A DNA stretch of 64,000 nucleotides from Argopecten irradians (GCF_041381155.1 NC_091144.1:34635262-34699261); one strand, 5' to 3'. Positions 29,335 through 41,500 are shown, counted from the first letter of the stretch. Notes: a model not told the origin generated them from the letters alone. Made by a program: numbers and translations.

Positions 29335-31292
29335 AGATTAATTTAAAGTTAATATTTATTTAAGCAACAAAACATGGCGCAATATCATCGATAGCAGAAC
29401 GTCTGTGGAATTCTGAAAAGACAACAAAAATAGACTTAATAAAATAGTTGTCACATCGACTTCAGGAACCCAAGAAAACAATTATGTGATTAAAGTTACG
29501 AAAAAAACTTACTATTAGGATGTGCTAAATCAATAATTTAGGAAATGGTTACTTCACCGATTTCAGTGATACAAAATAATAATAATGTGATTGTCATTTA
29601 TATATTTATTTATTTATGTTTATTCATTTATCTATTTTTTTTTATTTATTATTCATTTATCTATTTACTCATTTGTCATTGATTTATCTACATTTTATTG
29701 ATCTTCTTTATAAACATTTATTACATATGTTTCTGAAAGATCGACATTGCTACAAAGCATCGTTATCCGTGATTTATTATTTTCTTAGAAATTAAAATAA
29801 AATGTAACCTAAAAATATAATCCGCTCACCATTTGATCATTTGTATAGTGAACATGTCAGCGTTTGTGATCTACGCTTAACCAGCGATGTTTCCGGTGGC
29901 GTTGGTCAGGATCAGGATGGCGAAGAAGAGAAGACCTGAAGAAAACAAACAGTTATTGTTAAAGTTATTTTTCATTATAATAACTTTTTTTGTATTTGCA
30001 TATTGTTCTCTTGCGGGTAGGTATTGATTGTGACATAATGTTTGCGAGCGTATTAACGTTATATATTTAGGTCAAAACGACCAATCTCTCCCAGGGTGCA
30101 TTGCGGGACCGCAATGTACCCTGGGAGAGATTGGGAAACGACGTGAATTGCGTTTACAAAATAACGACGTAACAATCGATTCCTTCTCAAGGGAGCTTAC
30201 TCTGTAATATGCAAAAAAGGAAAACGCATAGTCGTACCTTTGTTATGATAACGTAGTTCAGACATTTCTCGTAAAAAAACCTACGAAAGCAATGTTGTTT
30301 GTCCTTGATTTATCTCATATTTCTCTCATCCTCGATACTCTAGGAGTTAATATCATCGATGTCATATCCACGACAGCGATATATAGCACCTCTGGAGTAT
30401 CGAAGATGCAATTCAATTATCTCTACTCACATTAAAACTTGATATATATTTGATAAACAGAAAAAAAATCTTATTTCTATAAATAAAAAGAAGCCAAATA
30501 TTATTAACAGTCACGGTATGTTGTAAAACTAACCGAAGTTGAGGAGGTTGCTGGTCTTGGCTCCCTGTGCGCTCTGGAGGGCGTAGTTATAGTAATACCC
30601 AGGTCCTCCATATCCTCCAACTCCGTATCCTGGCTGGTAATACTGGGCCGCCACGAAGGCCACCAGACAGGGGATAAGGATAAGCATCAAACTCTTGTTC
30701 ATCTTGACTGGTTTGCCGTACGACCGAGGATTCTATAAACCGATGGTGTAAATATCATTTTCTACCTTAAAATTATGATGATAAATTTATGCGGGAATAG
30801 TGGAACCCGTGAAAATATATTCCCCAGAATGAATTAATGATCAAAAACCAATTCCACACAATAATATTTCACGACTTAAACATTTTCTCACAAAAACGGT
30901 TTATGATTTAAACAGTTTTCAAATTATTGATTAATGATTTAAACAATTCCTCAAATTAATTTTGAATGATCTTAACAGCCTCTCACAACTCTCATTATAT
31001 GTACGTGTACTTGTAAAAATATCACTTAATGTTAAAAAATCTATACATTGCATTTGCTAGTTCAAAGTGATATTTTATATTCAGTTGGAAAGCCCTACAT
31101 AAAAAAGGTAAAATCGCATTTCAGAATGCACGCTTGAATCTATGACTAGGTATAGGTTTACCACATTTTAAAGTGCACACCATTTAACGTTAACTTTTCA
31201 AGCATTAATGGTAGATAATAACCAACCAACATATAAAGAACGAAGGAAACATTTCCAGACTACTTACCCCAACACAAGATTGATGAAGAATG
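29335..31292 (-). CDS. Secreted Gly/Tyr-rich small protein, copy A (75 residues, 4 exons)
   Basis: Exons on the minus strand: E1 about 31292-31268 (non-coding), E2 30732-30534, E3 29935-29830, E4 29412 to about 29335 (non-coding). The coding sequence is 30702-30534 joined to 29935-29877, phase 1, 228 nt. The ATG at 30702 opens a 20-residue signal peptide (hydrophobic ILIPCLVAFVAA). After Q20 comes a short Gly/Tyr-rich region (YYQPGYGVGGYGGPGYYYNY), then SAQGAKTSNLLNFG, and finally a hydrophobic tail GLLFFAILILTN with an Asn-Ala-Thr sequon before the end GNIAG. AATAAA at 29360-29355. The TATA-driven promoter is listed separately. No known family is recognised; such composition occurs in structural, mucus and antimicrobial peptides, but function is not inferred. 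Splice structure is supported by its exact conservation in copy B. Confidence 0.8.
29988..30220. mobile_element. Family 1 palindromic MITE, copy e (gene A intron 2)
   Basis: Left TTTGCATATTGTTCTCTTGC, gggtaggtattgattgtgac; right AACAATCGATTCCTTCTCAA-type arm ending TTACTCTGTAATATGCAAAA. It is split by the 55-bp palindrome at 30081-30135. Confidence 0.72.
30081..30135. mobile_element. 55-bp near-perfect palindromic insertion with 6-bp duplication
   Basis: The arms CCAATCTCTCCCAGGGTGCA/TTGCGG and CCGCAATGTACCCTGGGAGA/GATTGG pair over 26 bp with one mismatch and a GA loop. It is flanked by AAACGA on both sides (30075-30080 and 30136-30141). Family 1 copies elsewhere are continuous at this point (aaaatgacgtgaattgcg). 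Confidence 0.75.
30322..30412. mobile_element. Family 3 minimal copy (gene A intron 2)
   Basis: CATCCTCGATACTCTAGGAG at the left and cacctctggagtatcgaaga at the right bracket only about 50 bp. This is an almost pure end-to-end foldback. Confidence 0.7.
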
Positions 31293-31430
31293 ATCTCTAC
31301 AGCTGACCAGGCACTATTTATAGGGCCCAGGTGAGTGACCACGTGGCCGGAGCAGTTTGACCACTTCCGTGTAGGACATAGACTATATAATGTTGTAATA
31401 TTGGATATAGCTAGCAGGAAGACGCGTTAT
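31293..31430 (-). promoter_or_regulatory. Promoter of secreted-protein gene A
   Basis: The minus-strand TATA box TATAAATA is at 31322-31315, about 25-30 bp upstream of the inferred start of E1. Upstream lie GGCCACGTGGTCACTCACC (an extended CACGTG E-box), a CAAACTGCT block and ACACGGAAGTGG, then atattggatatagctagcag. The order and most bases are shared with the gene B promoter. Confidence 0.75.
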
Positions 31431-32079
31431 ATAAAATATACATCTTCAAAGGAAGTGATGGTTACGCTCGTGTGATTCGGTAATATGTCAGAGAGTCAAA
31501 CGTCCCTGCCAGATTTTGTAAAAATTTGCAGACAGCAGATGTTGCTGATAGTTTTGTTATTGGGAAATAAATTATACTTTGCTTACTAATCGTTATCTAT
31601 GTATAGATATATTAATTATGGGCATTTAATAGTAGCATGAAAGTATTATTTAAAAGATCTTTATAAACATATATAGTATATCATTCATTATCCATTTTTA
31701 ATTTAGAATTGTCGATATATAGGGTCTTTTAATTTTTGCAGTTGATGTCGTCAACAGCAACAAGGATACGAATAATGACTAATTTATGAAATATAATAAT
31801 TATACACCGCAATGTCTACAGTGATCAACCAAAAAGAGTTTCATTCGGTACTATAATTAGTTGTATTTTGAGAATTATAAAATTATTTACAATGTAAAGA
31901 TATTTAGACAAATAAAATTCAAATTGAATAAAGCAGTATTGCCAAAAATAATGATATTTACAAAGGTTGGGAAATATGGGGTATATACCGAAAAAAACAT
32001 GCAAGCAGTTGTCTCTAACGTCATTTCATATTTCAAAGTAATCGGTAATTCTATTTAAAAAAATGAATTATTCCACACG

Positions 32080-32830
32080 TTCTTCATATAGATATAATTT
32101 TTTCTTGATATCACACTAAATCTGGCATTCAGACTTGCCAGTTCTTTTTTTCATACCAAGATGAAAAAAAATCAATCCGAGAATGACACGAAATCGCGGC
32201 GTTATCGTAACATCACAATAGAAACATTGACGTTGCGTATTGAATCAAATTTAATCGTACGTGTAAATGTATTTTATTTGATAAAGTAGAATGGAAAATT
32301 AATTATAAGCATTTAATTTCATCGGGTTATGAAATAACGTTTGTTTACAAATTTTTGTAAGAATCCATAGAACATCAGAAGAAATAGGTTTTACATTGTA
32401 TGAAGTCTGTATTATTGTACGTGTATATGTGTTAGTCATTGGTTTGAAATAAATGTTACAGCTTATGTAATCAATATTCTGGTTTTCAATATCTTTCTTA
32501 TGAGAAAAACATACAAACATTATTTAAGCATTAATGTCACTATTTTTAGTTTCATTAGGTTATGAAATAAATTTTGTCTGCAAACGTTTGTGAGAATCAG
32601 CGTAAAAATAGTGACATCAATACTTACATGACGTATAATTAATTTTCCAGACTACTTTGTTAAATAAAATACGTTATACGTATGATTTCATTAATTTTCC
32701 TAGGCATTTTTTTTCAAATCAATACGCAACATCGGGATTCCACGCAGTTCTCGGATTTATTTTCATAGTGGTATGAAATGAAGCGGCCCACCAGAAAACC
32801 AGATCTGGTATGAAAAGTTTTGAATGAAAA
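32080..32830. mobile_element. Family 2 palindromic element, two-sided copy
   Basis: A left outer domain (about 32085-32300, with attgacgttgcgtattgaat) and a right outer domain (about 32640-32830, with aatcaatacgcaacatc) flank central hairpin arms (tttcatcgggttatgaaata and aaaaatagtgacatcaatac). About 150 bp of extra sequence lies between the arms near 32365-32520. This is the fullest copy and shows that the element is a long palindrome. Confidence 0.7.
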
Positions 32831-33239
32831 CTAAACCAACAATTCGACTTAACTTGATAAGCTGTATAGATTACTTCGAGAGTTGAGTTATGCTAAAAAA
32901 TGCTTATGATATGAAATGATAAGGTTGTTAATATCGTATGGCAATTTCGTTCTTTTATATCTTACCAATGTGTACAAGCTTAAGCTAGATTGAACTCAGT
33001 TTATGTTTATTTTTCATTTCATTTCATTTCCATTTTTATAACATATGCTACAGGATTTGACATCAGGCAAAGCCTACATCAGCTATCTCCAAACGAAATT
33101 ATGAAATAATATATTAATTATGAATGTACAATAACTTACAGAATATTTAACAATAAAGTATCTCCTCAATCTATCGCAGACTTGTGGAACTTATGCTAAT
33201 CTGTTGGTTTCAATAATGTATTTGATACACATTGTAATA

Positions 33240-33575
33240 TGTATTTATTAAAGCATTGAAGACACTATTTTTTAATTTCTTCGGGGTATGAAAGAAATTT
33301 TGTTTGAAAACTGTATGATTCCGCGTATTGAAAAATAGTGACTTAAATGCTTAATAATTAATTTTCAAGGCTACTTTATAAAATGAAATACGTTTACACA
33401 TACGATTCCATTGATTTTTTCCAAGGGATTATTTTGCCAAACAATACGCAACGTAAATGTTTATATAGTGACGTCACGATAACGTCGGATTTCCGTGCCA
33501 TTCCCGGATTTTATTTCATCGTGGAATGCAAAAATTGAATAGGTCAATCACAAAGAAAAAATCATTATTTATATT
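33240..33575. mobile_element. Family 2 element, copy with hairpin and right domain
   Basis: A hairpin (33243-33352, ends GCATTGAAGACACTATTTTT and aaaaatagtgacttaaatgc) is followed by the outer domain with gattccattgattttttcc, aacaatacgcaacgtaaatg and TGACGTCA at 33469-33476. It ends near gaataggtcaatcacaaaga. Confidence 0.72.
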
Positions 33576-34304
33576 TTCATCACACTATTTGGCATCCATA
33601 CCTATAAGACTACTTCCCATGATTATGGTTTTCAAATTAATGTTCAGTTTGTTAAATATTCTTTTAATACATCTTCTAATTTCTAAATTAAACCAAACGA
33701 ATGGACCAGTTTACTATCCAATAATGCCTTTTATAAAATAATTTATTTTCTTTCGGGACATTATAATTCCCAACCTTGGATTTACACAGTGTTTGTAAAA
33801 ATTCCTTTATCAAGACTAAAGGAAGGTAAAAGAAGAATAACTTTTTTTCCACGTAAATAAAAATTGTGAGTTTCAATATATTTCCTCAGAGAAAGCAACA
33901 TGACCGGCTACGATGCGTATACCTGCGACATAAAAAGTATTTTTTGAATGGACACTTAACCCACAATTGAATAAGCCTAAAGACTTACGGTATATTAATT
34001 TATTCAACTCGTTTAATAAACTCCACTCGTGTAAGATCTTTTAATCAATGTGTCATAGTATCGGTTATAACCGAAACAAGGACGTTAAGCCCTATCAATC
34101 AATCGATCAATTAATCGATCAGCAATAAAAATCCTCCGTTTAATAGTTTATGTTTGGAACCTAAATAGCTTCCTCTGGATGGTGGATATATTTAGAAATT
34201 CAAACCCACATCGAGGTCTTTACTAAAGATCTACCAATAATAGAGACCCACTACAAGTCCGAAACAAAAATGAATGCTAATGAATAATAAATAACGCCAG
34301 AACA

Positions 34305-34529
34305 TATACTGTAAACCAAGTTCTTTCGCGGCAATTAAATTTCGCGATTTCCATTTTAAAACAAAAGTTAGCGGACATTAATATTCGCGGGTTTAATAAT
34401 AGAATGACAATTTCGATCAATACAGATGATGTCGTTATTAATTTGCGGTGATAAATTTTCGCGAATTTACTTGGATCGCGAAATTCTTGAAAGTTCATCG
34501 TACGCGAATAAAAGTTAGTTTACAGTATA
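34305..34529. mobile_element. MITE of 225 bp (tactgtaaac ends)
   Basis: ATACTGTAAACCAAGTTCTT, tcgcgg at the left and the inverted gcgaataaaagttAGTTTACAGTAT at the right. The interior is full of tcgcg/cgcga. The flanking TA could be the target duplication. Elements with these ends are widespread in molluscs (general knowledge, not checked). Confidence 0.75.
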
Positions 34530-35497
34530 TCGACGGTCTCTAATGATTTCATATCAGTTCAATTTGGAAGTAAATTGCAATAGCGTAGTAATAAAAAGAT
34601 GATTTTATTAGTGTTACAACATTTGCCTTCATATCAGTTCAATATGAAAGTAATAGTGACACCAATCTGATTAAAATCAGCTCTTCATTACGCTTTTTCA
34701 TAGCGCAAGCGTATTGAAGAAGTGGATTTAATCAGATTATGATAACATGAAAGGTTTTTTTCTTTATGTTTCCATATATATATGATTGAATTATGCTTTT
34801 GAATAGTTTTGTTTTCTGGTAAAGTTCCATCATTCTTACTTCATCACTAACACAAAAACCAGACATCTATCTGTCATAATGTGCAAGTCTGGTGTCAGGG
34901 CCAGAGCATCTCGAGCTAGCCACATCGGTGTATTCTGTAGGGGACAGATACAGTGTGAATTAAACCATACTACTCCAGAGTTACCTTCTCAGTCGGGATA
35001 TTCAACCCTGAAATATGAAAGGCTCTGTGTGCGACAACGAATGAGCAGGTAGATTGGTCCTTTGATTGGCTGTATCTCCATTTGCCCATTTTTTATAATC
35101 TGATAATTAGCATAGATATCTTTGAAACAAGCATGTATACGGGGTAATAAATTATTTATAAACACTTCGGGTTTATGAAATCTGTAAGCCAGTTGTGTTT
35201 ATTGACAAATCACTTTCGTAATTAGAGTTTATCGATATATTATCTAGTTTCATATGTTATATGTTCTATTGGTGAGATCTTTGAGTTTATATTCCATAGA
35301 CCGAAAGAACTAGACGTTAAGTATTAAGACGTCATGCATACAAAATGATTTCGCGGGGAATTTTAAAAGCGGCGAAGTCATTCGCCAAACTGAAATATTG
35401 GATAAGATATCAATGTGCCACAACTCAGGTTGTTTTATTGTAATAGTATTACAGCAATTTATACTCTCAATATCTTTTGGGTTTATGAAGTCGTAGA

Positions 35498-35498
<1 letters not shown>

Positions 35499-35529
<31 letters not shown>
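35499..35529 (+). repeat. 31-base A homopolymer
   Basis: An uninterrupted A run. The Phe-rich frame on the opposite strand is a by-product. Confidence 0.85.
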
Positions 35530-35530
<1 letters not shown>

Positions 35531-35798
35531 CGTCTATGAATAAGAATTTCCGTCCGGGTTTTGTCCATGATTTCATTAACCCAAAATATTATGAGAATCA
35601 CGCTTAAATAGATATTTAGCATTATACATACTGAATAGTTAGTGATACTCGCGAGGGTTATTAAGTTCCAAACAGTTATTTTCCACCAGCGAAATTAGAC
35701 AACTATAAGACATCAGGTAAAATTTCGTAGAAGTTGCCAAGTAGCCAATTAATGTTAATGAATTATACCGACTTTATCCATCCTATCTGTTAGCAAAT

Positions 35799-36142
35799 AG
35801 GAACTCTTCGGATGTAAAACATTACCTCGGATGTGAAAGGTATAAGAACATCAAACATTTTTTTTCGCTGGAAAACCTTAAAATTACGCCCTAACTGCGC
35901 ATAAGAAAATTGATAGTTATTGAAATGTTGAACTTCTATAGTCGTATTTCAAGAAATTATATGCCACAATTTTTCCTTCGACACAAACACCAAACAGCAT
36001 CATTGAATTGACAGTTTTCGAGGGGCTGTGTCCTCGTTGGCAACCAGTTGTGATGAAAAGGATTATAGTCCCTTAGTTTCAAAATGGAAGCTCTTGTGTC
36101 ACATCCGAGGTCAATGTACGACAGTTACATCCGAGGAGTTCC
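35799..36142. mobile_element. Inverted-repeat element of about 345 bp (ggaactcctcggatgtaa ends)
   Basis: The ends GGAACTCTTCGGATGTAAAA / cattacctcggatgtga and, inverted, GGAACTCCTCGGATGTAACT / cattgacctcggatgtga match over about 45 bp. The interior is non-coding. Confidence 0.75.
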
Positions 36143-36217
36143 GATTGATGTGTTAATAAAGTATTCCGAATATACCTTTTGAGACAAAATGACCAACGTT
36201 TCCCCCCCAGTAACATT

Positions 36218-36262
36218 TAAACAATTAAAAGCGGTTTCGGTAAGGTATGCACCTTTAATAAT
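36218..36262. repeat. Element end (ttaaaggtgcataccttaccgaaaccgctttt type)
   Basis: AATTAAAAGCGGTTTCGGTA, aggtatgcaccttta is the inverted match of the terminus at 23144. No second terminus was found nearby. Confidence 0.5.
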
Positions 36263-36606
36263 AGTAAATGGGGGATATTAACTAAAGTCACATCTTTAAC
36301 CTGACATTAATTCATATTATGACACCTATGCGATATTACGACGACTATGCCATATTATGACATCTAATCCTCAAGTAGAGTATAACTAGTCAAAACCGGG
36401 ACCAACATATTTAAACGGTAAACACAGGATTCCGGATTAGACAGGTTTTAATTATGAAACATTAAGAAGAAAATGTTATAAAATTAGGCCGAACTAAACA
36501 GGGAAATGGATTAGACAAGGGCCGGTTGTGACAAGTTATACTGTTTTTGTAATAAGAAAATAAACTTATTAATCATCGGAAGCTGAGGTATCAAGGTGAA
36601 TGATAC

Positions 36607-36923
36607 AATGTCATCCTCGATATTCTATGGGTTCCAATCACTTACGATATCTACACCCCTGGACAATCTCATAGTAAAACTGAAGGCAGCTCAGAGGAAA
36701 AAATCAGAATCAATTATAGGTCAGTAAAAATTTCCTTTGAAGACTACAGAGAGAGAGCGACCCCCAACTTCAAAGCTACACAGTCAACCACAGTGCACCG
36801 TTATACGGCTATCAAAGGACTAAATTACATATTATGTTCTGTTGTCTTCAATTGTGCTATGAGATAGTCCAGGGGTGTAGAGATCATAAGTGAATTGAAC
36901 CCCTGGAGTATCGAGGATGAGAC
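36607..36923. mobile_element. Family 3 foldback element, intact reference copy
   Basis: CATCCTCGATATTCTATGGG starts the copy and CCCCTGGAGTATCGAGGATG ends it. About 70 bp of terminal inverted repeat includes cacttacgatatctacaccc, ctggacaatctcatag and the inverted ctatgagatagtccaggggt. The flanks share ACAATGT, a possible target duplication. No coding capacity. Confidence 0.8.
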
Positions 36924-37009
36924 AATGTCGACTGCGCCAAGAATATTTTACAGTTTTTTTCATAGTCTTATTGAGTTATATTATATTGAAACACAACGGA
37001 CAGAAAAAT

Positions 37010-38415
37010 AAAATAGGTTTAAGTAATAATTTATTCAAGCAACAATACATGGCGCAATATCAACAATAACAGAACGTCTGTGGAATTCTGAAAAGAAAAA
37101 AGGAAAATATAATTGGTAAGTGAATTTAAAAAAAAAAATTATATGTCACATTTTCATCAAAATTCTAGGGTCCTTTTCATTTAACTGAATTCATCATCTG
37201 ATAGATTTTCTATTTAGTAGACTTATTTTATCTGGTTCGGATATTATTATGTATCAAAGCATATTCTTTAACATTATTTAGGAATGTATCAAGAATGTCG
37301 CATTTCCTTATGTTTTCGCCTAATAGGTAATCTATTCATGAAATAAAAGAAAATATTGTGAACACAAGTATCAGTCAACTCACCATTTGATCATTTGAGT
37401 AGGGTATATATCATCCTTTATGTTCTGTGCTTAACCAGCGATGTTTCCGGTGGCGTTGGTCAGGATCAGGATGGCGAAGAAGAGGAGACCTGGGAAAGAG
37501 AAATAGAATATTATAATCGTGATAAATAGAATATTATAATCGTGATAAATAGAATATGATAATCGTGATGTTTTAGTTTGAGTAATCAAGATCAATATCA
37601 ATAACAGGTAAATCTATATCTTTTGTGTGTAAAAATATAACATTGCACAGGAATGTTTTCATTTTCAAGTTTTCTTTTGAATATAATATTCATTGAATAT
37701 CGAAAGTAAACATCATTGTTACGTTTGGCTTTAGATAATGAAAAACAAAACATGTGTATTCAATAAATTTAAACGAACTTGAGATTGTACAAAAATATCG
37801 TCTTTTTAGAGCTGATGTCAGGTTATTTTGCAGAATAAATGTCTAGAGGCTATGTGATCAGTCTATTATGGCAATTCTTACCGAAGTTGAGAAGGTTGCT
37901 GGTCTTGGCTCCCTGTGCGCTCTGGAGGGCGTAGTTATAGTAATACCCAGGTCCTCCATATCCTGGCTGGTAATACTGGGCCGCCACGAAGGCCACCAGA
38001 CAGGGGATAAGGATAAGCATCAAAGTCTTGTTCATCTTGACTGGTTTGCCTTACGACCGAGGATTCTATACGTGAGAAAATCAGATAATATATTACATCG
38101 ACTATTTGTGTAAAGAACTTTGTTTTTAAGAAGTAGGTATGAGGAGTCAGAGAATAATAAAATAACACAGTGGCATTGGCTAATATTGAACTCGTGTGAA
38201 AATCAAATATACAAACATCATTACTCGATTTTAAAATTTTCAAGATATCTTTTCACGTTCAATGCAGGATTTTATATGCAATTATTGTAGTTTCCACTTG
38301 TAATGTAAATTCATTGAAATGCTAAAAATCGTGAATACTTAGAAAAAAGAAACGGAAATGAAAAAAGATAATTCAACTCACTTACCTTGACACTGAATAG
38401 GTGATCGGAAGAATG
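37010..38415 (-). CDS. Secreted Gly/Tyr-rich small protein, copy B (70 residues, 4 exons)
   Basis: Exons on the minus strand: E1 about 38415-38386 (non-coding), E2 38065-37882, E3 37489-37384, E4 37087 to about 37010 (non-coding). The coding sequence is 38035-37882 joined to 37489-37431, phase 1, 213 nt. The protein matches copy A except Ser4 to Thr and loss of one GVGGY-type pentapeptide (15 bp). The signal peptide, the hydrophobic tail exon (LLFFAILILTNATGNIAG) and both untranslated exons are conserved. AATAAA at 37035-37030. The last coding exon differs from copy A by one silent base in 59. Introns do not align by eye. Function is unknown; a secreted or membrane-associated structural or defence peptide is possible. 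Confidence 0.8.
37501..37569 (+). repeat. 23-bp tandem repeat, 3 units (gene B intron 2)
   Basis: Three consecutive copies of AAATAGAATATTATAATCGT plus gat, with one difference in the last. Confidence 0.93.
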
Positions 38416-38555
38416 ACCACTTCGACTGACCATGTGCCTTTTATAGGGACCAGGCGAGTGACCACGTGGCCGAAGCAGTTTGACGATCGGACACTTCCGT
38501 GTCTGACCCCGACTATAATGTTGTAATATTGGATATAGCTAGCAGGAAGACACGA
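38416..38555 (-). promoter_or_regulatory. Promoter of secreted-protein gene B
   Basis: Minus-strand TATAAAAG at 38445-38438, then upstream GGCCACGTGGTCACTCGCC, CAAACTGCTTC, CACGGAAGTG and atattggatatagctagcag. Apart from a few substitutions and a small indel this matches the gene A promoter across about 130 bp. Confidence 0.78.
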
Positions 38556-38559
38556 TCCG

Positions 38560-41500
38560 AAAATTGTAATCTTTTAAAATGAAATAGATTGCGTATTTTG
38601 TTGCAATGTGATGTGTAAAACATATCTTGGAGTCATTAGAATCTTACCTAAAATCAATACATTTAGCCACTACATGATGTTGATGTGTAAAAAGTGAAAT
38701 CGCTGAACAATAACATTACCTCAGCCTGTTTATATTTTATTTAGGTAAGACGTCAAGTATTTTTGGAAGAGAATCTATATAGGCTTAGTCTGTTTTTTGA
38801 TCCCTTTCCACATTTTTTCGTGAAATAAAAATTATTGAAATTGAAGTTTAAGTAAGATAATCCGTTCATATTTATCGGTCTTTAAAACATTTTAATTTAT
38901 AATAGTTCGTTTAATGTTTAGTGAGAAGGTATTACAAACTTTAGTGATGGATCTGTTTTAATTTCAGTTCTTTATTTTATTTGCAATACAACTTACTGGA
39001 ATAACAAAATAAACATCATATACATATATGTATCACATGGGACAAAGAAGTAATTCCAACCGTGTGGACAAAACAAATTGTCAAATTTTCGAGGCGATCT
39101 GCCCCTTTATCTTTGACCCTTATATGTATATCACATGTATATACTATGAACACGAAAAAAAAACCACATTATCAAGACAAAATACAATACATAAATGTTA
39201 AAAATAAAATATATGTATAATCGGTAAGATAATTATTGTGTCTTTCACTATGCTTTGTAATCATGAAGAATATTTGTTTCTGGAGTCCAATTCGTCAATG
39301 TTACAAAAAAAATTTCTTTTTTAAACTTATCTGTGCCAGAACTGGGCCAACATTTTGACATGCTATTTTCTTCGGTTATCTATTGAAAGTCGTACGATTT
39401 GACGAATTAAGTTGTAAAAATCATTCAAAGCCACAGACAAACATGTATGATGGCTGATAAACAATAGTAACACCCCAGAATTTATGCGCTCTAATAGCTC
39501 TTTATGTAAGTGTAGATGAAAACAATTATTATTAATATCACTGTAAAAATGTAAAATGAAATAAAATGATAGAACACAGCGTGGCCGCTTGGTTTGAACT
39601 ATGTATTTCAATACCAACATTTAATTTGAACACTTATTTGGACTTGTTAATTAATGCATTGTAATTATTGATATTCTCAAAATGTGGGTAACTTTTGGTG
39701 GTTGAATAAAATATTTAAAGCTCTTCTTAATTCGTAAGTGCGAAAATTATGGCATAAATCACTTTTATCTTACCGATGCTCCGAATTACGATTCTCATTG
39801 TTTTGTTAGAGTATTGCTGATACTCAAGGAATTAATCCTATGTCCAATACATTTACAGTATATAAAACTATCCCCTTTGCTATATACAATCTATATTATA
39901 TTATTATCAATATATATGTAATTATTAAAACCTGTTTTGTTTGGTAAACATTTTTTAACATTTTGATAAGAGTTTCATTTACTAATCACAATCGGTACGG
40001 TTCCTTTCATATGGCAAATAAACTTTTCAGAGTATTAATTAACGTAAAATTAGTTGTAATTTCTCACTATCATTATTACTAGTTTCACTTGAAACACATT
40101 TTTATTAGCTTTTTTCGCAGTATACAAAGACAAATACAAAAGAAACAAATCTTTCTCTCTCATGTTCTTACTTAAAATATTTAATGTATTTTGAATGGCT
40201 TGATTTCAGTCACCAGTAGACATTTTTGATTTTTTTTTGTATTGAAAATACTGGATTACATTTGTAGTGCATCTACAATGCACTTGTATGAAATTTCTCT
40301 ATGCAAATAGTAGTATTTATATTCACATATTATTAATCTTTAGCAGATTTGATAATAAACTCCACTTGAGATTAAACACATTGAGTATGCCATTGCAAAA
40401 GGAGGAGAAACTTCCAAAAATTTCTCGCTATTATTATTACTATTAAATTTGCTTATCAAAATTTGCCTTCTTTGATTTGTTTGAGTTGATGTTTGTTACT
40501 GAGGCCTTGATTTCACCAATCTGCCATTATTATCTATTTCATGTATATCAATTTGACGAACGAATGATGATATAAGTGTAAGATTACGCGTATCTTATCT
40601 AGGCTTACACGTGTATCCCGGAGCACCTTGTGCCTATTGAATTAGGTACATGTTAACATGCTCCTTCCGGGCAGACAAGTTTTGCTTTGCACACGGTATG
40701 GGAAATTTGATTGATTGCTATAGAACTAGCAAACCAATTCATTGTTGGATTTTTTTCACAACATCAATAAAACAAAATAGATCTATATTTATCAATGAAG
40801 ACATGGTCTAGCACAACATAGTCATATTTTATGAGAGCCCTGGTGAGAACATTTTGCTTGCAAATATTTCCAAGCGTTAATGCGATGTACACATTTTATA
40901 CGCGATCTTGCCGGTAGTGTTTGGCAATGAGCCGAAATGTTTGTTACTGTTTCATGTATATCAATTTGAAATCAAATAGAATTACAATTTGTTTAATAGT
41001 CTATGCACCCTTTTAAGGACGCATGTTCTAGGTTTTTCAAAGATATTAAAAAAATTTTGGAAAATGTTTCATCTTGGAAACATAAAAACATCTGTTGCTT
41101 ATATAGTATATACTCTATATATCAGCTGTCACATTAATACTTGGAAAAACATTGATTGATTCGATTTCATCCATATTATATTTCTTATTTTCTTGATTTA
41201 TCCTATATACTCTGTATTCGTCATGGGTTTAAGGCAGCTTCAATAGAAACTTACATTTTAACGTTGCATTTAAGTTTCGAAATTTCTATTTCATGTAATC
41301 TTTTATTTAAAAAAAATGTTGAATCTGAATTCATCATTAATCATTGAGATATCAATTGCGTTACAATTGTAATTAAGTACTTTATATACACTTAAACGTT
41401 TATCATATAAAAAACAAATTAACAATCGATTTGATTATTTTACTAGTGTAAATCTTTTATATTTTCAATGTTTTATTTGCTCAATTATATGAATATTTTC

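Larger units (their letters stand above)
31440..37005. other. Spacer between the two secreted-protein genes
   Basis: About 5.6 kb, AT-rich, without a supported gene. It contains two family 2 elements (32.1 and 33.2 kb), a 225-bp MITE at 34.3 kb, a poly(A) tract at 35.5 kb, a 345-bp inverted-repeat element at 35.8 kb and the best family 3 copy at 36.6 kb. The remaining parts show nothing recognisable. Confidence 0.55.
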
